Assembly (NCBI GenBank): GCA_012934845.2
Contig: WNNJ02001590.1
Coordinates: forward strand, 62,001-126,000
Origin: Pomphorhynchus laevis
Lineage: Eukaryota > Acanthocephala > Palaeacanthocephala > Echinorhynchida > Pomphorhynchidae
Direction: 5' to 3'
DNA: 64,000 bases
Below the pieces are notes generated by a model. It was given only the letters and a program-made list of their open reading frames with translations. It had not been told where the DNA came from and did not search any database. This document shows, in pieces, positions 54,790 to 64,000 of the stretch. A program made the position numbers and the translations under genes. Each line of letters begins with the position of its first letter. Position 1 is the first letter of the stretch.

Positions 54790-55136
54790 TTTTTATCCAG
54801 GTAGCCTTCTTAACAAAACCAATATTGATGATAAAGAAGGTGTATATCTAGATATGAACATTAAATTGACATCAATTAAAACTACTTTTAATTTATATCG
54901 TAAAGACGACATAAATTTACAAGAAACATATTTTTGCATGAGCATTCATGCATACCATATAATATAAAATATAATACATTAAATAATGAAATTTTAAGAA
55001 TTGCAACAATATGTTATGATATTGGCTTTCTTCATAATCACTTAAATAATTTAATAGATACATATTTTAAACTAGGTTTCTATAAAAATAACATCAAGCA
55101 GCAAATAGTAAAATATATAACTCAACATATATGAAA
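54790..55136 (+). pseudogene. PLE C-terminal fragment
   Basis: LNKTNIDDKEGVYLDMNIKL, LYRKDD, a frame change, then HEHSCIPYNIKYNTLNNEIL, RIATICYDIGFLHNHLNNLI and YFKLGFYKNNIKQQIVKYIT, ending in TGA at 55132. This is the end of the RT and thumb. No C-terminal GIY-YIG nuclease motif follows before repeat family A starts. It lies in the second intron of the Ski-like gene, antisense to it. Confidence 0.72.
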
Positions 55137-55330
55137 CATATATTATTTATTAGTCAATTTATAAAAATTGATTTTTTTAATTTTAATAATAAATTCTATC
55201 GTTATATAAATATTAATTGAAAAAAATCTCATAATTTTGTATTATTTATCTTTACTTTTATTTATATATCGTATAAAATACGATGACTCAGTTATCTGAT
55301 CTGATAAAATATATGAGTTACCTGATCTGC
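55137..55330 (+). repeat. Dispersed AT-rich repeat (family A), 3' half
   Basis: TATTATTTATTAGTCAATTT, TTATATATCGTATAAAATAC and GACTCAGTTATCTGATCTGA. Starts immediately after the PLE stop codon. Confidence 0.6.
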
Positions 55331-55900
55331 CTTAAAGAGTATTTCATATCTTATATGAAAGTGAATATTCACTTACGACAGTGAATATTATCTTTATTAA
55401 ATTAAATTTAAATTATTAAATTTAATTAATAAATATTAATCAATTATTAATTTAATCAATTTATTATTAATTTAAATTATCTTTATCATTCTTAAATAAT
55501 GATTAAATTCGCCGCCTCAGTATTCTGATCTGATTCTCATTTTATTGATAGAACTGGATTATCGCGTCAGGCTTAAATTTGTATTATAAATTCTATCGTT
55601 ATATAAATATTAATTGAATAAAATCTAATATAATTAGAATAATTAATATAATTAATTTTTTATGTATAAAACACAGTCAGTTATCTGATCTGATCTAAAG
55701 AGTATTTCAATGTTAATCAAAATTAACATTATGATACTAATAATAGTATAGTTATGCAGCAAAACGACAGTGAATATTATCTTTATTAAATTAAATTTAA
55801 ATTATTAAATTTAATTGATAAATATTAATTAATTATTAATTTAATTAATTTATTATTAATTTAAATTGTCTTTATCATTCTTAAATAATGGTTATTGCTA
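55331..55900. repeat. Two 65-bp direct repeats and a family A remnant
   Basis: GACAGTGAATATTATCTTTA and the AT-rich stretch that follows (55378-55500) recur at 55767-55890 almost unchanged. Between them 55580-55700 is another family A tail (ATTCTATCGTTATATAAATA; CAGTTATCTGATCTGATCTA). Looks like a local segmental duplication. Confidence 0.6.
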
Positions 55901-56086
55901 AAAATATATTTTATTGTTTCAAATATTGAATTTGTTATAACGGACTTATAGATAAGTCCGTTATATAAAATATCAATATAAAAACTAATGGCCAACTTAT
56001 TGACATCCAAGTATGTCTACATTAAAAATCATTAAAAATTTATTACATTTAATTTTAAATAATTATTAGAGCTGGATCAAAGAAAA

Positions 56087-56228
56087 GAGAAAATTAATTT
56101 TTGATATTTCACTAACTACTGTTAGCATATTCAGAAAATTACTGGTAATTTTATGAAGATGCTAACAGAAGTTAGCGAAATATCAAAAAAATCCTCTTTT
56201 ATTTGATCCAGCTCCAATAATTCTTTAT
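56087..56228. repeat. Complete fold-back element (family F)
   Basis: Both arms present back to back: GAGCTGGATCAAA at the left is answered by TTTGATCCAGCTC at the right, and TAACTACTGTTAGCAT by ATGCTAACAGAAGTTA. About 142 bp in total with a tiny loop. The best candidate for the whole unit of this family. Confidence 0.75.
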
Positions 56229-56321
56229 TAATAATTAACGTTCCTTTTAAGATTAAGATATTTCAATTTTAAACATAGTTTAATAGTTGATAACACGTTA
56301 AATAACACGTTACTTCAATCC

Positions 56322-56659
56322 TATATTTATAAGCCAACAGCAGTACGCTATATTTCAGTTTTTGTTGACCTTATCAGCAACTGATCCAGTACTTACGTTT
56401 CACGTTTCGGTCCTTTTAATGCTGACTGACTATCACTCGACTAGTCGCTTAATTTCAAAAATAGGTAGGTTTTCAAATTGAAGGTAGAACCTTTCCCTAC
56501 TAACGCTGATTTGATTTTAAATCGGAAATGATTTCAATTAAATTTGCAAAATTTAATAAGAAAGTCTTTCATTTAATCTAATTCTCTATAAAGCAGATGA
56601 GTTGAGTGGAGGTCAACCAAAACTGGAATGTAGTGTACTGATGTTGGCTTATAAATATA
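56322..56659. mobile_element. 338-bp TIR element (MITE-like)
   Basis: Terminal inverted repeats of about 50 bp: TATATTTATAAGCCAACAGC at the left and its near complement TGTTGGCTTATAAATATA at the right, about 85 percent matching. TA occurs at both ends, compatible with a TA target duplication as in Tc1/mariner-type MITEs. No coding capacity. It lies in intron 2 of the Ski-like gene. Confidence 0.7.
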
Positions 56660-57919
56660 TGATTAAAACAACGTGAAGTGTCATAAAATTTCAATTGTAA
56701 CAATAACTACATAATTAAATTAACTTAAAATTATCTAAATGAATGAATATAAAATAGATAAATACCATTACATTTCATTTTAAAATCAATTTTTCCATTT
56801 TCTAATTTATGTATTGATGTAATTAGGTATAGCAAGGTCATTTATTACATTGTGAATTTTATCACTTATCCTTTATCTATTGATTTCCAATTTATCTATG
56901 TATGATACTATAATAGTACCAAGGATAAAATTCATCCAACAAAACATTATTACACATATATTAATGCTTTCTTCGCCCCATTATGATATTTATTTATAAA
57001 AGATCATAAAGTTATCGATTTATCGATTATTTAATTATTTAACATAATATTATGAAATATTCATAAAATACAGGATTATAAAATTTCCTTTTTAAGATTA
57101 AGATCTTCCCATTAGAAATTGTATGATTAATTAGGTTGGACGTAACCGTAACGCGTTGTTTGTTATTTTAAGTCAACTATTGTTGAAATCAAATGTTATT
57201 AATTCAAGTTTATTTAAGTTAAAATATCTTGATTTCAGTTAAAATATTTGTTAAGTTGATTTAAGTTAAAATATCTTATTTATATTTTTTAAAATCTTCT
57301 CTTAAGTTCATTAATTCTGCAAAAGGATAAAAATCACAACGATCTATAAGTTGGATTGTAAACACACGAAGATTTCATGATATATCATACAATTTGTGTA
57401 CTTTGGGTTCAGCAGGTGATTTGTCAAAATATTTTGAAGATCTAGAGAATGATCGCTGTGTGTTGAACGAATGATCAAAATCGGATGTTGAATTGTAATA
57501 AATTGATACTGTTGATACGAATACTATTGTTTACTAAACGTACATTTTGATCAAGTATATATTGCAATATCCAAGCAATAGAAATAAAGTTCAATGTACG
57601 ACATGTTGATTAAAAGCGTGTCATTACAAAACCGTTTTCTTTCGACAATTATCTACATTCAAATTCTCGTAAAAGTCGAAAATGTAGCAGGCGAAACTGT
57701 GTGTAAAATTATTCAATAACTATTTTCTAAGACAAAAACACACCTTTTAATTTCGTTGTTTCATCGGTTTCTCTGATTAGCACAGAAAAAATCAAAAAAG
57801 GGATCAATTTGAAAATAATCGATACTTTTAAGTAAATTTCAAATATAATAAAAAAAGAAATCTTCAAAAGTTTAATTTGCCAAGATGCTAGCACATGAAT
57901 ATACTATTCATATAATTAC
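56660..57919. other. Intron 2 of the Ski-like gene, proximal part
   Basis: No coding sequence recognised. A short direct repeat AAGTTAAAATATCTTRATTT-type occurs near 57220 and 57265. Confidence 0.5.
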
Positions 57920-58878
57920 CTTATCACAAGTTGTAACGTTTGAACGACTTGTGGTCGTTGATGATAATGAACAACAAAACATTTGTTTCATCATATTAAG
58001 CTTCTCTTCCCAGAAAAGAATCAGTCGTTTGCCAAATATGTCATTACTTTTCAACTGGCTATCTTCGTTAATGACGGTTTTATCTACATTGAGATATAAT
58101 CGCCATTTGCTTGAATCCAAACCCCAATGACATACTGGAGGACCTGCATTTGCAGAGTAAGCATGAGTGATGTTTTCTGTTCTGTTAATTTTATTATATA
58201 GTTTGTGGTCATGACAGACAAAATCAGGTGGTGAGAATATCATTGAGCACTTCTTGCATAGTATACATTTGGATTTCGGATTAATGTACAGTGGAGTAAA
58301 TACAATTCCTCGAACACAACCGGAGCAATTGTGAATTACAGGTATAGCACTACCAGATGTGTATTTTAAATGGTGAATATTGTGAGATCCTTCATTTTTC
58401 AGATTTAATTTAGATGTTGAGTATTGTGATTTTGTACTGCTTGGGTTATAAGGAATTTCGCATTCTTTTCGATCTGATGACTCACCTAATCTCAGTGGTG
58501 AAGTTTGTGAGAATTTATGACCTTGTTGTTCAACGCAACAAATTCCTATACATTGCACATCTACTGATTTGTCTAGTTTAGCTGTTAACGTGGCCGTTTT
58601 TTCATTGAGATCATCGTTACCTTGAAAAAGTAGGTGATGACAAAGACGTTCAGCATTTGTTTGTGTTATTAGGCTACAACATGTTGTTCCTATAGGTATA
58701 ATTCTGTTAACCTGTAGAAAATAAACCTGTACGGGACTGCATGGTTGTGTATAAATATTTAGATAATTACAAGCATGTTCAATGCTTGCAACAGGTATGT
58801 GCTTAAGAACTGTGCACATTATGTCTTGAAGGCATAGACGTTTTTCACCACCCAAGCGGAAGCAAGCTATGCGCACAC
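57920..58878 (-). CDS. Ski/Sno-family transcriptional co-regulator, exon 2 (DHD and Smad4-binding domain)
   Basis: Second coding exon, 959 nt on the - strand, flanked by an AAG acceptor (58880-58879) and an AAG/GTAATT donor (57919). It begins with the Dachshund/Ski homology domain: the split codon plus VRIACFRLGGEKRLCLQDIM, then CNYLNIYTQPCSPVQVYFLQ and TTCCSLITQTNAERLCHHLL. This parallels the GGEKRLCLPQI and LITKTDAERLC signatures of Ski and Sno. About 100 residues later comes the c-Ski Smad4-binding domain: NCSGCVRGIVFTPLY, KCILCKKCSMIFSPPDFVCH, PPVCHWGLDSSKWRLYLNV, with the Cys/His residues of that zinc-containing fold. Known role of the family: nuclear repression of TGF-beta/BMP Smad signalling. 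The closest match by eye is Ski/Sno rather than Fussel or Dach. Confidence 0.85.
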
Positions 58879-58938
58879 CTTAAAACCACTAAAAAATCCA
58901 TATATTTTTCTGAAAAAAATCTATATATTTCAGCTTAC
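58879..58938 (-). other. 60-nt intron of the Ski-like gene
   Basis: GTAAGC donor and TTTTAAG acceptor, phase 1. Removing it makes NELFYTFLQGVRIACFRLGG, which restores the start of the Dachshund homology domain across the junction. That is strong support for this splice. Confidence 0.85.
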
Positions 58939-59743
58939 CTTGCAAAAATGTATAGAAAAGCTCGTTATTTGATGAACAACAGTCATCAATCCCAATTATA
59001 CCGGTTGTAATTCGAGAAAATGGAGCACATTTGCTTCCTAACTTTATGTTGGACAAAAGTGGAGGTATTGTGCCATCAGCCTCATTTATTTCCATTGTCT
59101 GATCCGAATGCTGAACTCCACCCATTTCAGTGTTAGAACGCTTACGCATTTGTTTTTTCCTTATGTGGTTAACATTTACATTAAAATTGCTTACTGAACC
59201 GGATACTTCATCATTAGTCGATCTAGATGACGTTAAATGCGTACTCTCTATATGAACACCCTCATGTCTTTCATTTCCTTGAAAATTGTCATTTGCAGTG
59301 TTGCTTTCACACTGGAGATTTTCTATTAAGACCACACTGTTGTAATTTCGTTCCGGCTTGTGTGCCTTACGCCCAGATACACGTTTAAACTTGCGAGAGC
59401 AATTAGTCACTGGAAACGTCGTCGCATTTTTCTCTATCGGGAATAAATTCGGATCAAAGTTACAGTCGTTTATTCGTTGTTTAGAGTCATCGTTCTTGCT
59501 CTTAGGGTTTAGGTTTGAACTCCTATTGTTAAAGGCGGAATAATCTTTTTTTGCGAAAAGAGATGAGGAACATGTGGACGAAGAGGAATCGTGTTCCTTA
59601 AGCTTTTGCTGACCAGAATTATGTCTTAATTTATTATCTGCAAGATCGATGTTTGTTGCCGGAAACATAGTCTTTTGCGGTAATTGTGCTGGCGAAAATT
59701 CATCATCTGTGTGGGCTCTGATAGAAGTCATTGCCTCATCCAT
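58939..59743 (-). CDS. Ski/Sno-family transcriptional co-regulator, exon 1 (N-terminal region)
   Basis: 268 codons plus one base from ATG 59743 (A at -3; in-frame stop 24 bases upstream). The region is low in complexity and Ser/Asn-rich (SSSSTCSSSLFAKKDYSAFN), with basic patches that could act in nuclear import (KFKRVSGRKAHKPERN; HIRKKQMRKRSN). It ends with SSNNELFYTFLQ, which leads into the Dachshund homology domain of the next exon. The Ski family has a long, poorly conserved N-terminal stretch before the domain, so this fits. Total visible protein through exon 2 is 588 residues. Confidence 0.78.
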
Positions 59744-60431
59744 TTTTCTTATTATACTGGGAAATCAAATAACTGGGAAATAGCCTACGGCCTCTTCCTT
59801 AATCCTGAATATTAGACCCAGAAAATTTTTCTTTTATTATGATTGCTACTCTTGTCTAGTGAAGTCCTCGATTCTGTTTTTTGACTTGACAGCGATGCTA
59901 CGGAAAAACAGTTATTCTCTTTTATGATGTCGACGACTTTTTTCCACACAGAAATATAGAGCAGCCATGGTGTAATAGCAGCAATAGAAAAAAGAAGACG
60001 GTTTGATAGAATCTTTCTTCCTATCTGGGGAAGAGGCAAAAAACTGTTGTCGTCTGCAAAGAAGTGTCGTTTTTTCGACTGAATAATGCGTTACAAGTGA
60101 TCGCGAATTGACAAAGAGAAATAGGGGAAAATGAAGATACCCTATGTCTCTTCCCCCAATGGAGTTTCAGTTTCTGGCAATTAGAGAAAATATTCACGGA
60201 GAATGTGCTTTTTCTAGTGTAAAGAGTAAAGAAAAACAGACGGCGTATAGAGTATATGATGAAAAAGAAGGAGGAGAAAATACGGTGTCTACGCAGAGTG
60301 CTGTTTTTCTGCAATATCGTCTCTATATCATGTAGCGACAGAATAAGAACAATATGCCAGAGGAAGCACAAAAAGTTTGCGCAACACTACCTTGTAGAAG
60401 AGGTAAAAAACGACAATTTGATTTGTGAATA
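59744..60431 (-). promoter_or_regulatory. 5' UTR and probable promoter region of the Ski-like gene
   Basis: About 0.7 kb of distinctly less AT-rich, pyrimidine/purine-skewed sequence directly upstream of the ATG. It has overlapping open frames on both strands with no domain. CCCAG at 59768-59772 (- strand) could be a splice acceptor for a non-coding first exon. No TATA box or initiator can be called. Confidence 0.35.
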
Positions 60432-60566
60432 TTACACATAGGTTTGTACACCTACAAACACGCTCTTGATTTCCTTCACATGATGCACGGAGTAAGTTTC
60501 ATCCACTTCAATAATGTCTATTGACATCTCATTCGCCTTCCAACAGCAAATTTTAATATCACCCAT
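60432..60566 (-). other. Small ORF, possible first exon upstream of the Ski-like gene
   Basis: 44 codons on the - strand, MGDIKICCWKANEMSIDIIE then VDETYSVHHVKEIKSVFVG. Codons look host-like and a GTAGGT occurs near the end as a possible donor, but there is no family match. It could be a short first exon, an upstream ORF in a 5' leader or chance. Confidence 0.25.
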
Positions 60567-61334
60567 TTGTTAATTAATGATTTTTGGGTCAGCTTTAAAA
60601 CTCGGTGATAAAAAGTTCATTCAAGTTTGAAAATTACCAGATAATGCAATTTTTAAATTATGGATTAAACTTATGAGTTGTATCAAATTTTTAAATCAAA
60701 ATTTTTATTTGATTCCGGTTCTAAAGAAAAATTTATATCCATCATGAATTTAATGATACAATATTATAGATGTACGCTTAGTTTATCGAAGTATATAAAT
60801 CTGTGTAACAATTGAAAAAAAATAACCTGTTAATCTATCGACAAAACAACTAGCTCGTTTTGGTGTCATCGTGATTTCAGATAAATCACAATGACGAAAT
60901 GTACAAAAGCGTAAGTAATGCTCTACAACTGTAACGATAGAAAAGGTGAAGAATAATAAATAAGCTGGCATTTCGTATTTTAATCGACATTGCTTTAACT
61001 TAGATTATAATTTCATTATGGGTATTATGCCTTTAAAGGTGGTGCATTTAAATGATAAATGTTAATTTTCTTTGATCATTAAGATTGACGCGATACGAAT
61101 ATGCTCAAAAACATGACTGTCTTGTATAATCATTCATTAATTCTCAATTAAGAAATACTCATGAATTTTACATTTATTGCCTCAAAGCTATTTAGAATAT
61201 CAAGGCTATTTAGGATCGTCAGACCTTTAGTTTAAATTTTAATTGTACATTTTCGTTTTTATTCATATATTGTATTCAGAATAAAAAATTTTAAAGTGAA
61301 AATTGCATTTTTACTAAAATAAATCTTTATATAA
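60567..61334. other. Mostly featureless sequence with one exon-like stretch
   Basis: Apart from 60928-60827 (listed separately) nothing is recognised in this stretch. Confidence 0.4.
60827..60928 (-). CDS. Exon-like stretch of an unidentified gene
   Basis: On the - strand a strong acceptor (CCTTTTCTATCGTTACAG) is followed by 102 open nt and AACAG/GTTATT, a weaker donor. Peptide: VEHYLRFCTFRHCDLSEITM then TPKRASCFVDRLT. It has host-like composition but no recognised domain, and no partner exon was found, so it is tentative. A GTAAGT on the opposite strand at 60911 means the reverse reading cannot be excluded. Confidence 0.3.
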
Positions 61335-61515
61335 AAATCAGCACAAACTTAAAAATTCGCATATTGATAGATGATAATATCGCATTAGTAAAAAACTAGC
61401 ACATGTTTTAAGAAAGATATAGCTTTTTCACATGAAAAAGCTATATCTTATATGGCTCCCGATTTTACGGGCAATATCCATCAACATTTTCACAAATTCA
61501 ATGATAATATATGTA
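61335..61515 (+). repeat. 180-bp repeat, copy 1
   Basis: Recurs at 62165-62325 in the same orientation (shared CATATTGAT(A/G)GAT, GC(A/T)ACAT-like core, TATATGG(C/A)TCCCGAT, CAATATC(C/T)ATCAACATTT). Copy 1 also has a small hairpin (AAGATATAGCTTTTTCA / TGAAAAAGCTATATCTT) at 61414-61450. Confidence 0.6.
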
Positions 61516-62029
61516 TTAAATTATTACAGTCAAAGTCACAAGGTCGCGTTGTCGAAAGACGTAGGAGCATCCGATGATGAAACGGGTTCACTCTTCATTA
61601 TTATCTAATATCAAAGGTATTAGATGTTCCTGGTGATAATTTGAGAAAAATATTTTAGATTTTTTCTTCAGACGAAAATATTTCAGTCTAAAGATGTAAA
61701 AATCAGCGAATAAATTTAATTTGGTTTTCGTTTATCAGTTAAATAGCTAGCACTTTATTAAATTCACCTCGAATATAGAAAACATATTAAAATATGAAAT
61801 TATATAATCTTTATTGAAAAATAATATTTAATTATTTAAATTAAATATTATTTAATTGAATTAATTATTAAAACTACTGGTGATGTTATATTAATAAGAA
61901 TGAATTTCATGCAACTAGTTTTTATTAACACGAACAGGAAAGTATAAACCTGCATGCTTTTTTACAACCTTCGTCATGAAGCTTATAGCGGAATGCGCCC
62001 ACCACAGACGCCTAGCCAACAATGGGGAG

Positions 62030-62072
62030 TTTCGATCTTAGTCTACTCATCACTATAGGGTGGTATCATCAG
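62030..62072 (-). ncRNA. Hammerhead-like core, left arm (candidate)
   Basis: The - strand reads CTGATGA (62072-62066), a hairpin-forming segment, GATC, then GAAA (62033-62030). CAAC just before CTGATGA could pair with GTTG nine to twelve bases after GAAA as stem I. Stem II is not canonical. Treat as a lead, not a call. Confidence 0.25.
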
Positions 62073-62424
62073 TGTTGCCTTGTAGCTGCACAACTTTGAC
62101 AGTACTTAATCCTCAGTAAACCTCTGAAAGGAAATCACTAGGCTCACGCTCCCCCATTGGTTATATGAAAACTTTAACACAAAGTTAAGAAGTCCCATAT
62201 TGATGGATCGCAATAGTAAAAAAGCAAGCACATGTATTTTTAGCGTGATTAAAAAGCTACATATTATATGGATCCCGATCGTACGAGCAATATCTATCAA
62301 CATTTCACAAATTCAATGATAATGTTCAATGACTAACCGGTAGAGGAGCGTGCGCTTAGTGATTTCATTTCAGAGGTTTACTGCGGATCGAGTACTGTCG
62401 AAGTTGTGTAGCTACAGGGCCATA

Positions 62425-62467
62425 CTGATGATATCACGCTATAGTGGTGAGTCGAATAAGGTCAAAA
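62425..62467 (+). ncRNA. Hammerhead-like core, right arm (candidate, decayed)
   Basis: CTGATGA (62425-62431), ATCAC/GTGGT hairpin, GGTC, then AAAA in place of GAAA. GCCA before the core and TGGC after it are complementary at the positions where the left-arm copy has CAAC and GTTG, i.e. a paired change. Confidence 0.2.
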
Positions 62468-62667
62468 CTCCCCATTGGCGGATAGGCGCCTGTGATAGGC
62501 ACATTCCGGGTTAAGCTTCCCAATTAAGTTTGTAAAAAAATCATGCAGGTTTATACTTCCCGGTTCTTGTAAATAAAAAATAGTTGACTGAAATTCTTTC
62601 TTATTAATATAGCATCACCAGTAGTTTTAATAATTAATTTAATTAAATAATATTTAATTTAATTTAA

Positions 62668-63010
62668 CCCGGAATGCAGCTAAATTCCGGGTTAGGCGAA
62701 TTCCGTTAGGCAGGCACATTCCGGGTTAAGCTTCCTTATTTTCTTTTAATAAGAAAAGTTGCATTGAAATTCTTGCTGATTAAATTAATAATAGTTTGCT
62801 CATTTATATGAGTTTAATAAATTTACTGAAATTGATAATATTAATTTGCACTTAAATTCTAATATAACCAACCATAATATGCTACAAGTATTACTTGACC
62901 TTGCCAGCTTATGATCCAAGCAGACGATCGTATGGCTCACTTGCGGATTTTACAAGGAATTGGCAGAATAAGTATAGTAAATAATAAACAACTATATTAT
63001 AATAATCCGG
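62668..63010. other. Leader between the inverted repeat and the PLE reading frame
   Basis: Contains two more copies of ATTCCGGGTTA(A/G)G-type sequence (62668-62740), CATTCCGGGTTAAGCTTCC being shared with 62503-62521. Then AT-rich sequence up to the PLE frame. Probably element 5' sequence. Confidence 0.4.
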
Positions 63011-64000
63011 TTGGACGCAAGCCAAGAAGTCATGGCGATAAAAGGAATAGGAAAAATAGAGTTAAAAATATTAAAAAAAGATATGTATATAAATGAACAA
63101 TTAGAAATGTTAAAACAACTTTTAAGAGATAATAGGCTAAAAGATCTTTATGTAAATATAAGAAGTTTTTCTAAAGATATCATATGTTCAATAAATCAAA
63201 GATTAATTAACGATTATGATATGCTAAGTTGTATAATAGACAGTTATTGTAATACAAAATACTATAATCGTACAATAAATGTTAATAATAACAATAGAAA
63301 ATATACATAAACCATAAAATTCATTAATAAATGTATAGATAACATAAATATAGCCAAACTTTTAAATAATTCTAAAAGTAAAGAAATAATAGGGTCAGAT
63401 TTAAGTAAATATATTCCTAAAATAAGGTATAAACTCCTACCACCATTAGAACGAAAAATTTGTAATTATAATAAAGAATTAAAATTAATATGTAACGATA
63501 TTGTTAGAAACATAATGGAAACAGAATGCAATTGTAAAAGTCTTAGTTTTGATAAAATAAATGAACATATATGTACCCATAATCTAGAATTAATTGAAAA
63601 TTGTGAATTAAGAAAGCTGCTATCAAAAGGGTATAAATATAGATTAAATAACAACAACGACAAAAATAAAATTTACAGTTCGTTATATAATAACTTAAAT
63701 GATTACTTTAGTAAGCTGATTAATAGTGAAAGCTCGAATATATCTAAGATAAACATTTGTAAAGATTATATATTTGATAAAATTAAAAATAAAATGAAAA
63801 TAACAAACAATTATAAAAGGAAAGATAAAATTAATAAAGATATGTATACAAAACTTACTAAATTTAAGGATAACTATATAATAACAACTATTGATAAAGC
63901 TAGTAATAACTTTGTCTTTATACGCAAAAAGCTTTATTTGGATATACTGATGAAATAAGTTAATTATAATGATTTAAATATAAACACAACATATGAATTT
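63011..64000 (+). pseudogene. PLE N-terminal half (runs off the window)
   Basis: Frame from about 63011 (first ATG at 63032): IKGIGKIELKILKKDMYINE, KDLYVNIRSFSKDIICSINQ, stop at 63308, IAKLLNNSKSKEIIGSDLSK, LPPLERKICNYNKELKLICN, METECNCKSLSFDKINEHIC, ELRKLLSKGYKYRLNN, SSNISKINICKDYIFDKIKN, ITTIDKASNNFVFI. A TAA at 63956 interrupts it again. The CNCK...H.C...ELRKLLSKG block is a familiar pre-RT region of invertebrate PLEs. No N-terminal GIY-YIG motif is seen in this copy. The RT catalytic part lies beyond the window. Confidence 0.75.

Larger units (their letters stand above)
61830..62667. repeat. Large inverted repeat with PLE-end-like arms
   Basis: Arms 61830-62152 and 62345-62667 are reverse complements at roughly 80-85 percent (examples: TAATTATTAAAACTACTGGT / ACCAGTAGTTTTAATAATTA, and CAATGGGGAG, CTGCACAACTT / AAGTTGTGTAG). 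The 192-bp centre is the second copy of the 180-bp repeat. Each arm carries the sequence also seen at 13.8-14.0 kb, and the right arm is followed by a PLE ORF. This suggests two PLE ends facing each other. Confidence 0.7.

Noticed and set aside
57885-58130. 81-codon + strand frame
   Set aside because: Antisense shadow of the Ski-like exon 2.
59812-60371. Two - strand frames (75 and 116 codons) upstream of the Ski-like gene
   Set aside because: No domain, Phe/Ser/Thr-rich from a pyrimidine-rich leader; an in-frame stop separates them from the ATG. More likely 5' UTR or promoter.

Overview
The window is AT-rich invertebrate-type nuclear DNA. It contains spliced genes with GT-AG introns, one of them only 60 nt long. 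A Ski/Sno-family gene, a family known from animals, points to a metazoan, but the species cannot be fixed from this sequence. Nothing suggests a prokaryote, plasmid or virus. Most of the window is retroelement debris in several layers.

Host genes. A two-exon N-myristoylated EF-hand protein lies on the + strand (exons 4078-4381 and 12008-12381; 225 codons). Its 7.6 kb intron is filled with retroelement relics. A Ski/Sno homologue lies on the - strand, with exons 59743-58939, 58878-57920 and 54298-54120 joining in phase. Its 3' exons are not certain. Two further exon-like stretches on the same strand (42660-42512 and 31165-30968) are phase-compatible with each other and could be the end of this gene or of another. 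A 19-cysteine, 131-residue ORF (16450-16845, -) is an orphan host-gene candidate.

Retroelements. (1) A Penelope-like element (PLE) family is present as many fragments (0.6-3.1, 12.9-14.1, 33.7-35.0, 38.3-39.0, 54.8-55.1, 62-64 kb). It has the NPKLHKNP and YIDD reverse transcriptase motifs. (2) A two-ORF non-LTR family has ORF1 with zinc knuckles and ORF2 with an apurinic-like (EEP) endonuclease plus RT. Six copies were found: 5.8 (+), 18.7-21.9 (-), 22.6-26.0 (+), 26.0-28.2 (+), 43.8-47.5 (-) and 47.6-51.0 (+) kb. The 43.8-47.5 kb copy is nearly intact. Four of these copies form two head-to-head pairs. (3) Two families related to each other end in a nuclease-like C-terminal region of the R2/restriction-like type: one at 35.2-38.1 kb with fragments at 11.6, 14.1, 28.3 and 28.8 kb, the other at 39.1-41.9 kb. 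(4) There are older RTE-like (1.7-2.4 kb) and CR1/Jockey-like (8.0-9.4 and 34.6 kb) relics.

Non-coding structure. A dispersed AT-rich repeat has at least eight copies, two of them almost identical and inverted. A 338-bp TIR element lies at 56.3 kb, and there is a family of short fold-back elements. A 152-bp-arm near-perfect hairpin (29931-30252) carries a small acidic ORF. A 63-bp palindrome lies at 42.9 kb, a 22-bp tandem array at 29.8 kb, and a large inverted repeat at 61.8-62.7 kb whose arms resemble PLE ends and carry a hammerhead-like core.

The elements do not form a pathway. The layout reads as host genes whose introns and flanks have accumulated successive, partly nested insertions.
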